NCBI RefSeq assembly: GCF_024347315.1
Contig: NZ_AP025460.1
Coordinates: 1,798,001-1,862,000, forward strand
Source of the DNA: Vibrio atlanticus
GTDB lineage: Bacteria; Pseudomonadota; Gammaproteobacteria; Enterobacterales; Vibrionaceae
Direction of reading: 5' to 3'
DNA: 64,000 nucleotides
A program made the translations under genes and the position numbers. A model generated the notes under the pieces. It was not told the origin of the DNA, did not search any database, and worked only from the letters and a program-made list of their open reading frames with translations. Positions 47,588-56,921 of this stretch are shown here, one piece after another (the first letter of the stretch is position 1; the number at the start of each line of letters is the position of its first letter).

Positions 47588-49270
47588 TCAGATATATTTT
47601 GAATAATATTTCTGAATTAAAGCGAACATATTACGCTTACGCTTGTACGTGGTAGCGAGTTGCGCCACCTGACTATAAAATGTCGCCAATTGAGTAGGAT
47701 GCGATTTCAGCATATTCTCTAAACGTCGAAGTAACTCTAAAGCTTGATCGTAAGCCGTATTATTGGTCTGTTCGATATAAGATGAGACTGCTCGCAGATA
47801 ATAATCCAGCGTATTTTCAGGTTTATCATCCACAATATGATCGGCAAGCGAAATAAGTCCTTGTATTGATATTTTATGTTCGGCAACCCATTCGCACGCT
47901 TTGTCTAATTGCTGGTTATCGATATAGAACAGAACCAAGGCATCCGTACGATCAGAAGCTTGATTATAGCGGTCTGGTTGTTGATAGGCATTGGCAAGTA
48001 GCAGTTCAGTGCGGGAGAAAAATTCAACATCATCAATTTGGTAATTGGCTTTAAACTTCGCTAACTGTTGATAATATTGAAAGCTTGGTGATTGTTCTAA
48101 CAAACGGTTAGCTAATACCCATGCAGAATGGATTTCACCTAGTTCAACATAAAGACGGAATTGAGCTTGTTCGCACGCACGAAGTTCATAATCACTCGCC
48201 ATTTTTTTCGCCTTAGCTAACCAAAACTCAGCTTCTAACGGCTCTTGCTCATCAATGAACATATCAACAACTTCAAGATAATCTCGACACGTTCGTGCTA
48301 TTTTTTGTTTAATTTCCGCCACTTCACGCCAATCGGAGCTGTGTTTCATTAACGGAACTGCCCATGAGCGTAAGTTCCAGCTACTCTCATCTTGCGATGC
48401 TTGATCTATCGCTTGGCGGCATAAGGTTAGAAAGTGGGTGTTAGATTGCCAAATCGCTCCAAAACTCTCTTCAATCGAAGGAAATACGTCAAATTCGTAA
48501 TGGGTCAAACGCTCAAACATCCACTGCGCTTTCTCTTGCTCACTCCAATTAAGCTTTGCCAGCGTCTTTGGCATGTGTTCGTTAATCATGCTTTCAATGC
48601 CATAACGATCGCCATTGGAGTCATCAATTTGCTCTAGCACCTTATTCAACCGTTCAACAAGGTAGTTGATTAATTTCCATTGATGATCGGCGTTAAGGCT
48701 TTGCATTGATTCAATGATCATGTTCAATTGAATTTCTGCTGAGTTGAAATAATCATGGCTTTCTCGCCAATCCCAGAGCTGTTCTCGCGGTAAGGCTTGG
48801 GTAACCAACTTTTTCAGCTCGCCATATACGGCTGGCTTTCCGCGTATTTCAATTTTTGTCAGCAGTGCATTCCATGTGTACTCATCTTCTTCTAGGTATT
48901 CGAGTAGCATCTCTACCATGGCCTCTTCACCAAGGCTTTGCAGGTGATTTTTTATGGTATCTCGTTCACTACTTTGGTTTAAAGCTTGTTCTTGGTCTTG
49001 TAGGCAAAGGGCAACCGCCACGCCGTGCTTGCACAACATTTGATATTGCGCCGCAGGGCAAGTACAAGTGCCAACCAGATCGCCAGTGAAATCGAGGCTC
49101 ACTTGATAATTGAGGCTGCCTTTGACCTGTGCGGTCGCGGTGTTGCCAACAAGGTTAAGCTTGCGTACTGCACCACTGCGTGAAAGCAAGATGCCTTTTT
49201 GCAAAGTGCTTGTTTCACACAGTGTCGTCAATTCAGAAATGTCGATTTCACGAGTATTAGTTGCGTTCAT
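47588..49270 (-). CDS. SWIM zinc-finger protein embedded in the hsd locus
   Basis: The 560-residue protein has a SWIM domain at about residues 60-85: LVGTCTCPAAQYQMLCKHGV fits the CxCxnCxH pattern with Cys69, Cys71, Cys80 and His82. The rest is helical and looks like a repeat of TPR-like pairs, for example EAEFWLAKAKKMASDYEL and ALELLRRLENML. SWIM domains bind DNA or proteins and occur with helicases and transposases. It lies between hsdS and hsdR on the same strand, so it is likely cotranscribed. Its role in restriction or in protection of the cell is not known. No DNase motif is visible. Confidence 0.82.
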   Translation of the reverse strand: MNATNTREIDISELTTLCETSTLQKGILLSRSGAVRKLNLVGNTATAQVKGSLNYQVSLDFTGDLVGTCTCPAAQYQMLCKHGVAVALCLQDQEQALNQSSERDTIKNHLQSLGEEAMVEMLLEYLEEDEYTWNALLTKIEIRGKPAVYGELKKLVTQALPREQLWDWRESHDYFNSAEIQLNMIIESMQSLNADHQWKLINYLVERLNKVLEQIDDSNGDRYGIESMINEHMPKTLAKLNWSEQEKAQWMFERLTHYEFDVFPSIEESFGAIWQSNTHFLTLCRQAIDQASQDESSWNLRSWAVPLMKHSSDWREVAEIKQKIARTCRDYLEVVDMFIDEQEPLEAEFWLAKAKKMASDYELRACEQAQFRLYVELGEIHSAWVLANRLLEQSPSFQYYQQLAKFKANYQIDDVEFFSRTELLLANAYQQPDRYNQASDRTDALVLFYIDNQQLDKACEWVAEHKISIQGLISLADHIVDDKPENTLDYYLRAVSSYIEQTNNTAYDQALELLRRLENMLKSHPTQLATFYSQVAQLATTYKRKRNMFALIQKYYSKYI

Positions 49271-49330
49271 TATATTATGGTTCCACCTACGCTTTGCTTT
49301 GTTCTATTTCGGATTCATCTAATTCCCACC

Positions 49331-49437
49331 TTCGTCATCTCAGAACCGAGGAACGAGGTATCTGAGATCTCGCTTTTCACCACCGCCAAAAACGAGATTC
49401 CTGATAAGTTCGTCCCTCACTTTCTGGAATGACGAAA
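49331..49437. repeat. Dispersed palindromic repeat (locus 3 of 3)
   Basis: This is one unit with CGTCATCTCAGAACCGAGG, GAACGAGGTATCTGAGATCTC and a second half with GAGATTCCTGATAAGTTCG followed by GTCCCTCACTTTCTGGAATG and ACG. It resembles the units at 24.1 and 42.5 kb. It lies in the gap between the SWIM gene and hsdS. Confidence 0.75.
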
Positions 49438-49439
49438 GG

Positions 49440-50823
49440 TTACTCTGCAATTGCTATAGCTTGTTCTACTTGCAGGTTTTCTAAGTCGATTTCGCCGGAA
49501 AGCAATTTAGGGAGCAAGGTGTCGCGCAACTTTTCTAGACTGATATTTTGTGCATTATTCTTTGCTGTCATATCAACTAGGTTGCTCACAATAGAGCTAT
49601 ATTTATCTAGAATGTCTTTAGGTGGTGTTAAGATTTTAACCTTGCGTAATTCTGCCTGCTTGATGCCTAAGACTGTAGAACCTGAAGCTCGACCTTCCAT
49701 ATCCGCCTTTGCTTGGGTTGTTTGTAGCCAGTCAAATAAAAATACTGGATTGCAAACATCAGAGTTTGCTCTAAGCCCATATAATCTTTGGCTTAAGCAA
49801 AAGTCTTGTGACCCATCAAAGAAGTACAGTTCACCCATCGGGGCTTCAGATGTCATGATGATATCGCCTTTGACAAGAGGCTCTTTCATCCATTTTCTAT
49901 ATGTAGTTTCATCAAGAAAGCGGATTGTATCTGGTCGAACAATCTTCTTAGATTTAATGTTTTTTGCCGAAATTGCTGGATAACCTTCTTCAACCCAATC
50001 ACTACCGAGTTTTTTAGGTGTTTTTCCGCGATGGTCGATAATCATCGATGTATGACTATCTAGTGTTCCAACGTCCCAACCTTCGGGTATCAAGCCCAAC
50101 TCAGACTCAACGAGCTTTTCTGGGAAAAGCGAGGCAACTTCTTTTGAAAGAAAAGGCGCATCCATCCCTTTTGGCTGTTCGCCATTCATTTTGGCTTTTA
50201 CTGGGTCAAAATCGACAAACCAAGACTTGAACAACGTTTGTGCCATTTGCTCTAGGGTTTGGTTAATTTGGTTGTTGAGTATGATTTTATTACTTACTTG
50301 ACATAATACTTCGCTGAGATTGAGCTGCTCAGAGAGTGTTGGAAATTTAGTCTCATACTCCATAATTTTCTTGGGTGAAGTATGTAATATTTTTGTCCCG
50401 GTGGCGCGTTGGAAAACAAAGTTGTTGAAAGGTTGACTTAAAAACAGCCAGTACAGGTATTCAGGGCATACTAAACTAGGTTCTTTTATAATTACTTTTC
50501 CTAGTCGTTGATTATGTAAGTATATTTCCCCATCATCTGGAATCATGCCTGGTATTCCCAAGATTTCGCCACCTGATGTTTGACAGGTCATCGCAAGCAA
50601 TATATCCCCGGGAGTCAAAATATAATCGGTAGGAAACTCCGATGTATACCGCTTTAGTTTCGTCTCCGAAAATCGAAACCCACCACTATAATCGAAATTG
50701 CCGATTGCAACGACAATGGGGCCATTATCAATACCTTCTCGCATGTTATTCCCCCTTAAAAGCAAAACCATGTTTCACATCAATAAGGTCGCCCAATGAA
50801 TGTGTTTTCCAATCACTCCCCAT
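49440..50823 (-). pseudogene. hsdS: Type I restriction specificity subunit HsdS, frameshifted near its start
   Basis: HsdS recognises DNA through two target-recognition domains separated by conserved helices. Reading from ATG 50823, the frame gives MGSDWKTHSLGDLIDVKHG then FAFKGE and a stop. The next frame resumes at once as GNNMREGIDNGPIVVAIGNF and runs 440 residues to TAA 49440. The break lies in a run of five G (C5 on the plus strand, 50751-50755). Four G would give intact KGNN. The conserved repeats LNNQINQTLEQMAQTLFKSW and NISLEKLRDTLLPKLLSGEI remain. The ATG lies 11 bases inside the end of hsdM. A phase switch, a mutation or an error are all possible. Confidence 0.88.
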
Positions 50824-52459
50824 AACCCAACGCCTCCAAGTTTTGGCGAATCGCTTTATCCAACTCTTGAGATTGATTCATTTGGCTGTATAGGGTTTGT
50901 GAAAGCTCACTCATCTTGGTTTCAAACGGAATGCCGTCATCTTCAACTTCCGCAGCGCCTACGTAACGCCCCGGCGTCAGTACAAAATCATTAGCCTTGA
51001 TATCAGCAATCGTCGCTGACTTGCTAAAACCAGCTTGGTCTTGATACTTCTCTACTTTACCGTCACCACGCTCAATACGCGCTTTGAGTTCTGCGTCATC
51101 ACAACGCCAAGCATGGTATGTGTCGGCAATCAGCGCGATGTCGTCTTTAGTGAGCTCTTTATTGGTGCGGCTAATCATGGTGCCCATTTCACGGGCATCA
51201 ATAAACAGCGTCTCTTTTTGGCGGTTACGGAAACCTTTGGTGGTGTTCTCGGTTTTGTCTTTAGTGATAAACCAAATGCACACAGGGATCTGCGTAGTAA
51301 AGAACAGCTGCCCCGGCAGAGCAATCATACATTCAACGCGATCGTTCTCGATAAGCTGCTCGCGGATTTCCCCTTCACCGGACGTGTTTGAACTCATTGA
51401 GCCGTTCGCTAATACAAAACCCGCCGTGCCTGTTTCACTTAGCTTCGAGAGCATGTGCAAAATCCAACCGTAGTTGGCGTTGCCTGTTGGTGGAGTACGA
51501 TAGCCGGCAAAGCGCGCATCATCGGTTAGCTCTGCTTCATTACGCCAACCTTTAAGGTTAAACGGTGGATTCGCCATGATGTAATCGGCTTTTAAGTCTT
51601 TATGCTGGTCAGCAAAGAAGGTATCAGCTGCACGCTCACCTAAGTTGCCCGATAAACCGCGAATGGCTAAGTTCATCTTCGCCAGTTTATAAGTAGTGGA
51701 GGTCAGCTCTTGACCATAGATTGCGATGTCTTTAGTACGCCCTTCGTGCTCTTTAATGAACTTTAACGACTGAACAAACATACCGCCCGAGCCACAAGCC
51801 GGATCGTAGATTTTGCCTTGGAAAGGTTCTAGCATTTCAGCTAACAGTGTTACCACTGACTTAGGCGTGTAGAACTCGCCACCACCTTTGCCTTCGGTTG
51901 CTGCAAACTTACCTAGAAAGTATTCGTAAACCCGACCGATTAAGTCTTCTTCGCTCATGTCACATTCGTTCGCCAGCGTATCAATGTTTTCAATGCTGTC
52001 GATAAGTGACGCCAGCTTTTTCACTTCCAGACCTTGGCGCGAGAAGTAGTTGTCTGGCAGAGCGTCTTTTAAGCTTGGGTTGTTTTTTTCGATAGTCGAT
52101 AAAGCGGTATCAATGATGATAGCGATATCGTCTTGCTTAGCGCGCGCTTTAACAAATGACCAACGCGCATCTTCTGGCAAAAAGAAGATGTTGTCTTGTT
52201 GGTAGAACTCTTTCATCTCAACAAAAGCTTCTTGCCCATCGTCTATCATCTTCTGACGGCGTGCTTCAAACTTGTCGCTGATGAACTTTAAGAACACAAG
52301 ACTTAATACCACGTGTTTGTATTCAGATGACTCAACACTGCCACGCAACTGATTAGCGGTATCCCAAAGGGTCTCTTCAAAGCCTTTGGTCGCTTTTTTA
52401 GCTTTTGACGCGGGCTTAGCTTTTGAGGCGGGTTTCTTGTTAGCGGGTGCTTTTGCCAT
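50813..52459 (-). CDS. hsdM: Type I modification methyltransferase subunit HsdM
   Basis: HsdM makes N6-adenine methylation on DNA chosen by HsdS. The 548-residue protein from ATG 52459 starts with a Lys/Ala-rich tail (MAKAPANKKPASKAK), then a helical N-terminal HsdM domain. SAM motif I is KIYDPACGSGGMFVQS and the catalytic motif IV is IMANPPFNLKGW. GGEFYTPKSVVTLLAEML is typical. The frame runs to 52510, but the extra residues lack support. It overlaps hsdS by 11 bases, so translation of both subunits is coupled. Confidence 0.94.
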   Translation of the reverse strand: MAKAPANKKPASKAKPASKAKKATKGFEETLWDTANQLRGSVESSEYKHVVLSLVFLKFISDKFEARRQKMIDDGQEAFVEMKEFYQQDNIFFLPEDARWSFVKARAKQDDIAIIIDTALSTIEKNNPSLKDALPDNYFSRQGLEVKKLASLIDSIENIDTLANECDMSEEDLIGRVYEYFLGKFAATEGKGGGEFYTPKSVVTLLAEMLEPFQGKIYDPACGSGGMFVQSLKFIKEHEGRTKDIAIYGQELTSTTYKLAKMNLAIRGLSGNLGERAADTFFADQHKDLKADYIMANPPFNLKGWRNEAELTDDARFAGYRTPPTGNANYGWILHMLSKLSETGTAGFVLANGSMSSNTSGEGEIREQLIENDRVECMIALPGQLFFTTQIPVCIWFITKDKTENTTKGFRNRQKETLFIDAREMGTMISRTNKELTKDDIALIADTYHAWRCDDAELKARIERGDGKVEKYQDQAGFSKSATIADIKANDFVLTPGRYVGAAEVEDDGIPFETKMSELSQTLYSQMNQSQELDKAIRQNLEALGYGE

Positions 52460-52582
52460 GTTCTTAATTACTCGAATAATGTAGGACTTGGCTCTGAACA
52501 GCAGAGCCAAGATTTATTGCGTAGTATTGTATCGTAAATGCGACTTTTTGCATTTAATAGAGCGTCGGTTTAGCCGATTAAT

Positions 52583-54532
52583 TTACGCCATTGAATGGTC
52601 GCCAGAGCGTTCCACGTGAGGTATAACCGAATCCGGAAATGCTTCGGTACTAAATACCACCAAGTTTTGACCCGCCCTCGTCATGGCTACGTAGAGTTTA
52701 CGCAACGATTCTTGCAACGCTTCCTCTCGTTCTGATTCTGTGAAATCAAGATGCTTAGCTTGGTTAATGATATGCCCAGCACCCAATACGAATGTTGTGG
52801 GTGCTTCCATGCCCGTACAGCTATTCACCGACATAATTTTGATTCTGCTGCCCACAACGGTTTTAAGATCGTCCTTATCGTTATAATTCACAACGGTGTT
52901 ATGACCCGTTCTGGCCTCAATCTCTCTTTTTAAATTCCACGGCTTATATTGACGGCTGTAAACCACCATAATGTGATGCAGTGGTACTTTTTGAGACTTA
53001 ACTAGAGCTTCAATCTCATTTAAGAAACGAGCATTCTCATCTTGGTGGCTTCTTGAGTAGATAATATGAGGCTTACTTCCCCGCGCCATTTGGTCAAAGT
53101 CAGGCTTAACGTAATCTTCGGGGCTGCTATCTAACTCGTCTAAAAGTGAATTTGACGCGGTCATGATTTCATAGGTTGTTCGGTATGAATGGTTTAAACG
53201 TTTAGTTCTACCGCGAACATTCAATCCGACACTTTTCCAACTTAACCGTCTTTTTAGAAAACCTTGATTAGGATCGGCACACATGAAAATGCTTCCTCCG
53301 GGTACTAGAGACCTTTTAACCACCTCAAGCCAAGACGGCGCAAAAAATTGTGCTTCATCAATCATAAAATGATCGAAGCTCTGTAACGAACTAGCAGATA
53401 ACGCGAGTTCTTTAATATAAATATGGGGAAGATAACCTTTAGGATCTGAGAGTTTTTCAATTAAAATCTCATACAGTTGCCAAACATGTTCCCTTTGACT
53501 TTTCTGTAATGCAAAACCTCGCCCCTGTCGGTCATATTCTAGATACTCATCTTTATCTTTAATTAAGTAGTCGTTGATATACTCAAGTTCATCCCAAATT
53601 TGACTGTCTTTAAGCGACAATTCTGTATAGCAAGCATGGGCATTATTAAGAATTTTTTTCTTTGCGGCTTCAACATCTTTCTCTTTAAACAGTGCGCTTA
53701 CATAATTAAATGTTGCTTTGTATTGCTGCCACGCAAAGGAGTGAAATGTTTGTATTTCAAGGTTTTCAGGTTTTCCGCCTAACCATGTTTTAAACTTGAG
53801 CTTAATATCTTCAACCACCGGGTTGTTATGTATAATCAGCCGTACCTTTTTCTCAGGGAATTTCTTACAATAGAGAATTGCTCGATTTATTAAAATGAGC
53901 GTTTTGCCACTTCCGGCGACTCCATTGATCAAACGAACCGAGAACTCATCCTGCTGCTCTTCATCCTGATCTACCGACTCCAGAATATCTAGCCGAGTCG
54001 CTAATTCTTGGTCATAATCCAGGAAAAAAGGCAATAACCTAGCCGAGTTATCACTCACTAGATGCTGTCTACGAGTACTGCACTGTGTCGGGATAGCGGA
54101 CTCCGGGAAGAGCTTCTTTTTTATACTGGTAAAATGTTCAGCCGAAAGTTCTATCAACTTGTCGATGATGATTCGCTCACCATTAGCATAGAAATCTATT
54201 TGACTAATAACTTGAACATAATCAGGTAAATGAGAATGGTTCGAATCTAGGTTTTCTACCACTGCGAGATATCTGACTTCCGCACAATTTCGTTTCACCA
54301 ATAAGTCATTGAATCGACTCAACACCTGAATATCCGCTCGGCTTGGCACTTCTGAATGAGACCCAACAAAAACCCAGCTATTACAAGGTCCTTCAACAAT
54401 ACAGGGGGCCACTTTTAAGGCATCGTCTAGAGGCTCACGAATAAAAAAATCATCGCCCAATCGAGCAAATACCTTTTTGAAATGACGTCGATGCTTGCGG
54501 TCTAAGCCTGTAATCGTATCTATATGTGCCAT
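52583..54532 (-). CDS. UvrD/Rep-like SF1 helicase, defence-locus neighbour of hsdM
   Basis: The 649-residue protein has SF1A helicase motifs. Walker A is NGVAGSGKTLILINRA (about residue 205), motif II is FMIDEAQFFAPSW, motif III is IFMCADPNQGF and motif VI is LYVAMTRAGQNLVVF. The N-terminal 190 residues are of no recognised type and may be a nuclease-like or adaptor domain. The middle region is long and rich in charged residues. Its start overlaps the stop of the Upf1-like helicase by one base, so both form one operon. It lies 123 bases before hsdM. I do not recognise a named system. Confidence 0.85.
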   Translation of the reverse strand: MAHIDTITGLDRKHRRHFKKVFARLGDDFFIREPLDDALKVAPCIVEGPCNSWVFVGSHSEVPSRADIQVLSRFNDLLVKRNCAEVRYLAVVENLDSNHSHLPDYVQVISQIDFYANGERIIIDKLIELSAEHFTSIKKKLFPESAIPTQCSTRRQHLVSDNSARLLPFFLDYDQELATRLDILESVDQDEEQQDEFSVRLINGVAGSGKTLILINRAILYCKKFPEKKVRLIIHNNPVVEDIKLKFKTWLGGKPENLEIQTFHSFAWQQYKATFNYVSALFKEKDVEAAKKKILNNAHACYTELSLKDSQIWDELEYINDYLIKDKDEYLEYDRQGRGFALQKSQREHVWQLYEILIEKLSDPKGYLPHIYIKELALSASSLQSFDHFMIDEAQFFAPSWLEVVKRSLVPGGSIFMCADPNQGFLKRRLSWKSVGLNVRGRTKRLNHSYRTTYEIMTASNSLLDELDSSPEDYVKPDFDQMARGSKPHIIYSRSHQDENARFLNEIEALVKSQKVPLHHIMVVYSRQYKPWNLKREIEARTGHNTVVNYNDKDDLKTVVGSRIKIMSVNSCTGMEAPTTFVLGAGHIINQAKHLDFTESEREEALQESLRKLYVAMTRAGQNLVVFSTEAFPDSVIPHVERSGDHSMA

Positions 54533-56262
54533 TAATCTACTTCCACCTTATAACAGTGACGAACCAGAGATTTATAATCTTCAATGTTTTGTCGCACCTT
54601 AGGATCATCCACCTGTTGCAGCATGCCTTCTGGGATTTCGGGGCCGATAATAACCAACTTAGTCTGGGGTCTAGTAATGGCGACATTGAGACGTTCCGCT
54701 TGGAAAAAGAATTCAGCGATAGCGCTAATGTATTGCGGATCTGAGGAGCAGAATGAAACTATAATCATTTCCCGCTCTTGGCCTTGCATCCTTTCCACGG
54801 TATCCGTTACCACTAATTTTGATCCAAATATCCCCAACTTATCCTGAAGGCAAGACTTTAAAGCTTTGCCATGACCCCGAAACGGTGTAACGACACCTAT
54901 CTCTTCAGCAGATAGACCCGCTTCAACAGCCGCGGTTATCAAATCGGCCACTAACGCCGCTTCTTTTCTATCTACACTTCGGGCATTGACCCCTGGAGTT
55001 TTGATAAATACAGAAGGTCGATCGCTAGAGAGGACGTCGGAATACTTGTGAGGTTTTTTAGGTAGAGAAAATGATGACAGCGTTGGTGGTCTTTTCGATT
55101 CTAATTCGCCCTTGTAATAACAGTTACTAGGCCATTCAGTTAAGGCTGGAGACATCCGATAAGTTTGGCTTAACAATACCGAAACCTTTTCATTGCCAAG
55201 AATCATCTTAGAGAAAGCCGAACTGTCCTCAAGAACGGATTGAGAAAGTATCACAGGAGGAAGCTGCTTATGATCCCCAACGAATACAAATCGACACCCT
55301 TTCCTCATTGCCATTAACGCCAATGGAACGGTAATTTGGCTAGCTTCGTCAAAAATGATGGTATCAAATGTAAAGCTTTCAAGTCGCTCACTACAGGTAG
55401 CAAAAGGTGTCGCACCAATCACATACCCAGTGTCCGGTATATCTTGCCATTTTGATGCGTATTCAAAATGCTGAACCTTGTCACTCAGTGATTTCTTACC
55501 GCCACTCGCGCAAACTTTTGCAACAGGAACCCCTTCCTCTACAATTTTGTTGAGCGCATTATTGATCGCCATGTGGGTATGAGAAGTCATGAAAACTCTT
55601 TGCCCTGCCTCTACAAGAAGCTTGGCGATAATACTAATAACTTTTGTTTTACCCGTTCCGGGAGGACCTTGAATACACGCTAAGTATTTAGATGCGACAC
55701 CAATACCAACAGCTTCACTCTGTTTTTCATTTAATCCTCGAGATTCGGCATAATCCGCAGCCTCATCAAAGTCTTCGTCATAAATCGTTTCCGTATTTAA
55801 ATGTCCGGAAAGCATGGGTAGCAATACGTCTCTGCCGACTTTCGATGTTGCTACATCAGCCAAAGCTTTATCATAAAACGGTTTTAAGTCCATGCCTGCG
55901 GGGTCGGCATAACAGCCTTCACTTAATTGTGGAAGTAAGCTTTGATCGACTTTGACTTTGAGCAGCCATTCTCCATCGTTTTCAGCTTCAATAGCTACTT
56001 GACCAAATACTTTATGGTTACTTGGGTCGCCAAGATGCAAGCAAATCATATCGCCTTCTCTAAAGCGTGATTCGTTATCACCTAATACGACTTCCAGGTG
56101 ATTAGACCCGGAACATCTTACTGACTCTATTCGTTGAGTTTCGCCTTTTAATAGTTTTTCTTCTAAAGGTTTCTTCCAAGTTTCTAGAAGTTTTTCCATG
56201 CTAGCTTCATGTTCTGCATACACAAAAGCTTGTAGTTCTTTTAATACCGAAGTGAGTTCCAT
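54532..56262 (-). CDS. Upf1/SMUBP2-like SF1B helicase
   Basis: The 576-residue protein is an SF1B helicase of the DNA2/NAM7/Upf1 type. It has Walker A IQGPPGTGKTKVISIIAKL (about residue 196), motif II TIIFDEASQITVPLALMAM, motif III FVGDHKQLPPVILSQ, motif V VERMQGQEREMIIVSF and motif VI ERLNVAITRPQTKLVIIG. The N-terminal 190 residues hold a beta-barrel-like stalk as in Upf1 relatives. No nuclease motif is evident. It starts the minus-strand run Upf1-like, UvrD-like, hsdM, hsdS, SWIM, hsdR. A role with type I restriction is by context only. Confidence 0.87.
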   Translation of the reverse strand: MELTSVLKELQAFVYAEHEASMEKLLETWKKPLEEKLLKGETQRIESVRCSGSNHLEVVLGDNESRFREGDMICLHLGDPSNHKVFGQVAIEAENDGEWLLKVKVDQSLLPQLSEGCYADPAGMDLKPFYDKALADVATSKVGRDVLLPMLSGHLNTETIYDEDFDEAADYAESRGLNEKQSEAVGIGVASKYLACIQGPPGTGKTKVISIIAKLLVEAGQRVFMTSHTHMAINNALNKIVEEGVPVAKVCASGGKKSLSDKVQHFEYASKWQDIPDTGYVIGATPFATCSERLESFTFDTIIFDEASQITVPLALMAMRKGCRFVFVGDHKQLPPVILSQSVLEDSSAFSKMILGNEKVSVLLSQTYRMSPALTEWPSNCYYKGELESKRPPTLSSFSLPKKPHKYSDVLSSDRPSVFIKTPGVNARSVDRKEAALVADLITAAVEAGLSAEEIGVVTPFRGHGKALKSCLQDKLGIFGSKLVVTDTVERMQGQEREMIIVSFCSSDPQYISAIAEFFFQAERLNVAITRPQTKLVIIGPEIPEGMLQQVDDPKVRQNIEDYKSLVRHCYKVEVD

Positions 56263-56520
56263 ACCTAGCTTACCAATGTGAATTTGTACTCAAAAATGAG
56301 AATATTCATCAATACGAATAACCCAACCTTATTTTTTGAACGGTCATCACGTCAACTACACATTCACGAAACTGTTAATTACATCTCTTACTAGACGTAG
56401 ATCACCGCTTAGATTAACTATATGTCATTGGATAATGGTGGATTTTACAACGTGCTATGGGATCTCTTGGGACCAAGAAATGGTTAAGAGTCTGATAAAA
56501 AAAGGAATTTCAGACACAAA

Positions 56521-56541
56521 AAAGCCCACGCTAGGTGGGCT
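56521..56541 (-). terminator. Intrinsic terminator next to the tRNA-like scar
   Basis: AGCCCAC (56523-56529) pairs with GTGGGCT (56535-56541). On the minus strand a run of T follows the stem. It stands 14 bases downstream of the tRNA-like 3' end (minus strand), which is how a native tRNA terminator would be placed. Confidence 0.75.
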
Positions 56542-56554
56542 CTTTCGTATAATG

Positions 56555-56573
56555 TGGTGCCGCTACTGGACTC
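56555..56573 (-). other. tRNA 3'-end-like scar, candidate island attachment site
   Basis: On the minus strand the bases GAGTCCAGTAGCGGCACCA look like the last 19 bases of a tRNA, ending in CCA. They resemble the T-arm end and acceptor of a Vibrio tRNA-Thr. The 5' part is absent. A terminator follows 14 bases downstream. This is the usual layout of the far end (attachment repeat) of an element integrated in a tRNA gene. The element would then lie to the right (56.6 kb onward). Confidence 0.55.
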
Positions 56574-56871
56574 TACTATCAAACCTATCCTTTTGATTAT
56601 AATAATAATTAAAACAATAGAGTTTTAAGATGTTACCTCTGGTGTTACTTAAGACACAATTTACCCTTCTACGCTTGCTCAAGCTAAAACTCGACAACAA
56701 TGATTTCATAGACTTCCACTGTGTGATGGAGTCGTGGTGCTTCATGACCACTGTCAAACCGTAAAGCGATATGAGCAGATTTATGGCTTACATCGACAGT
56801 AACACCTCGTAAACTGTATACAAAACATCAGAGACTAGGGAGAGCTATAGCTCTTATCAAACCGTTAATTC
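56574..56871. other. Spacer between the scar and the IS element
   Basis: I see no open frame with a ribosome site in these 298 bases. They hold a perfect 14-base palindrome AGAGCTATAGCTCT (56841-56854) close to the IS end. No integrase gene is present here. Confidence 0.5.
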
Positions 56872-56921
56872 TGATACCTATCCGGCGTTTTTCAAGGTAG
56901 TTGTCATCATTCGCTTGTTTA

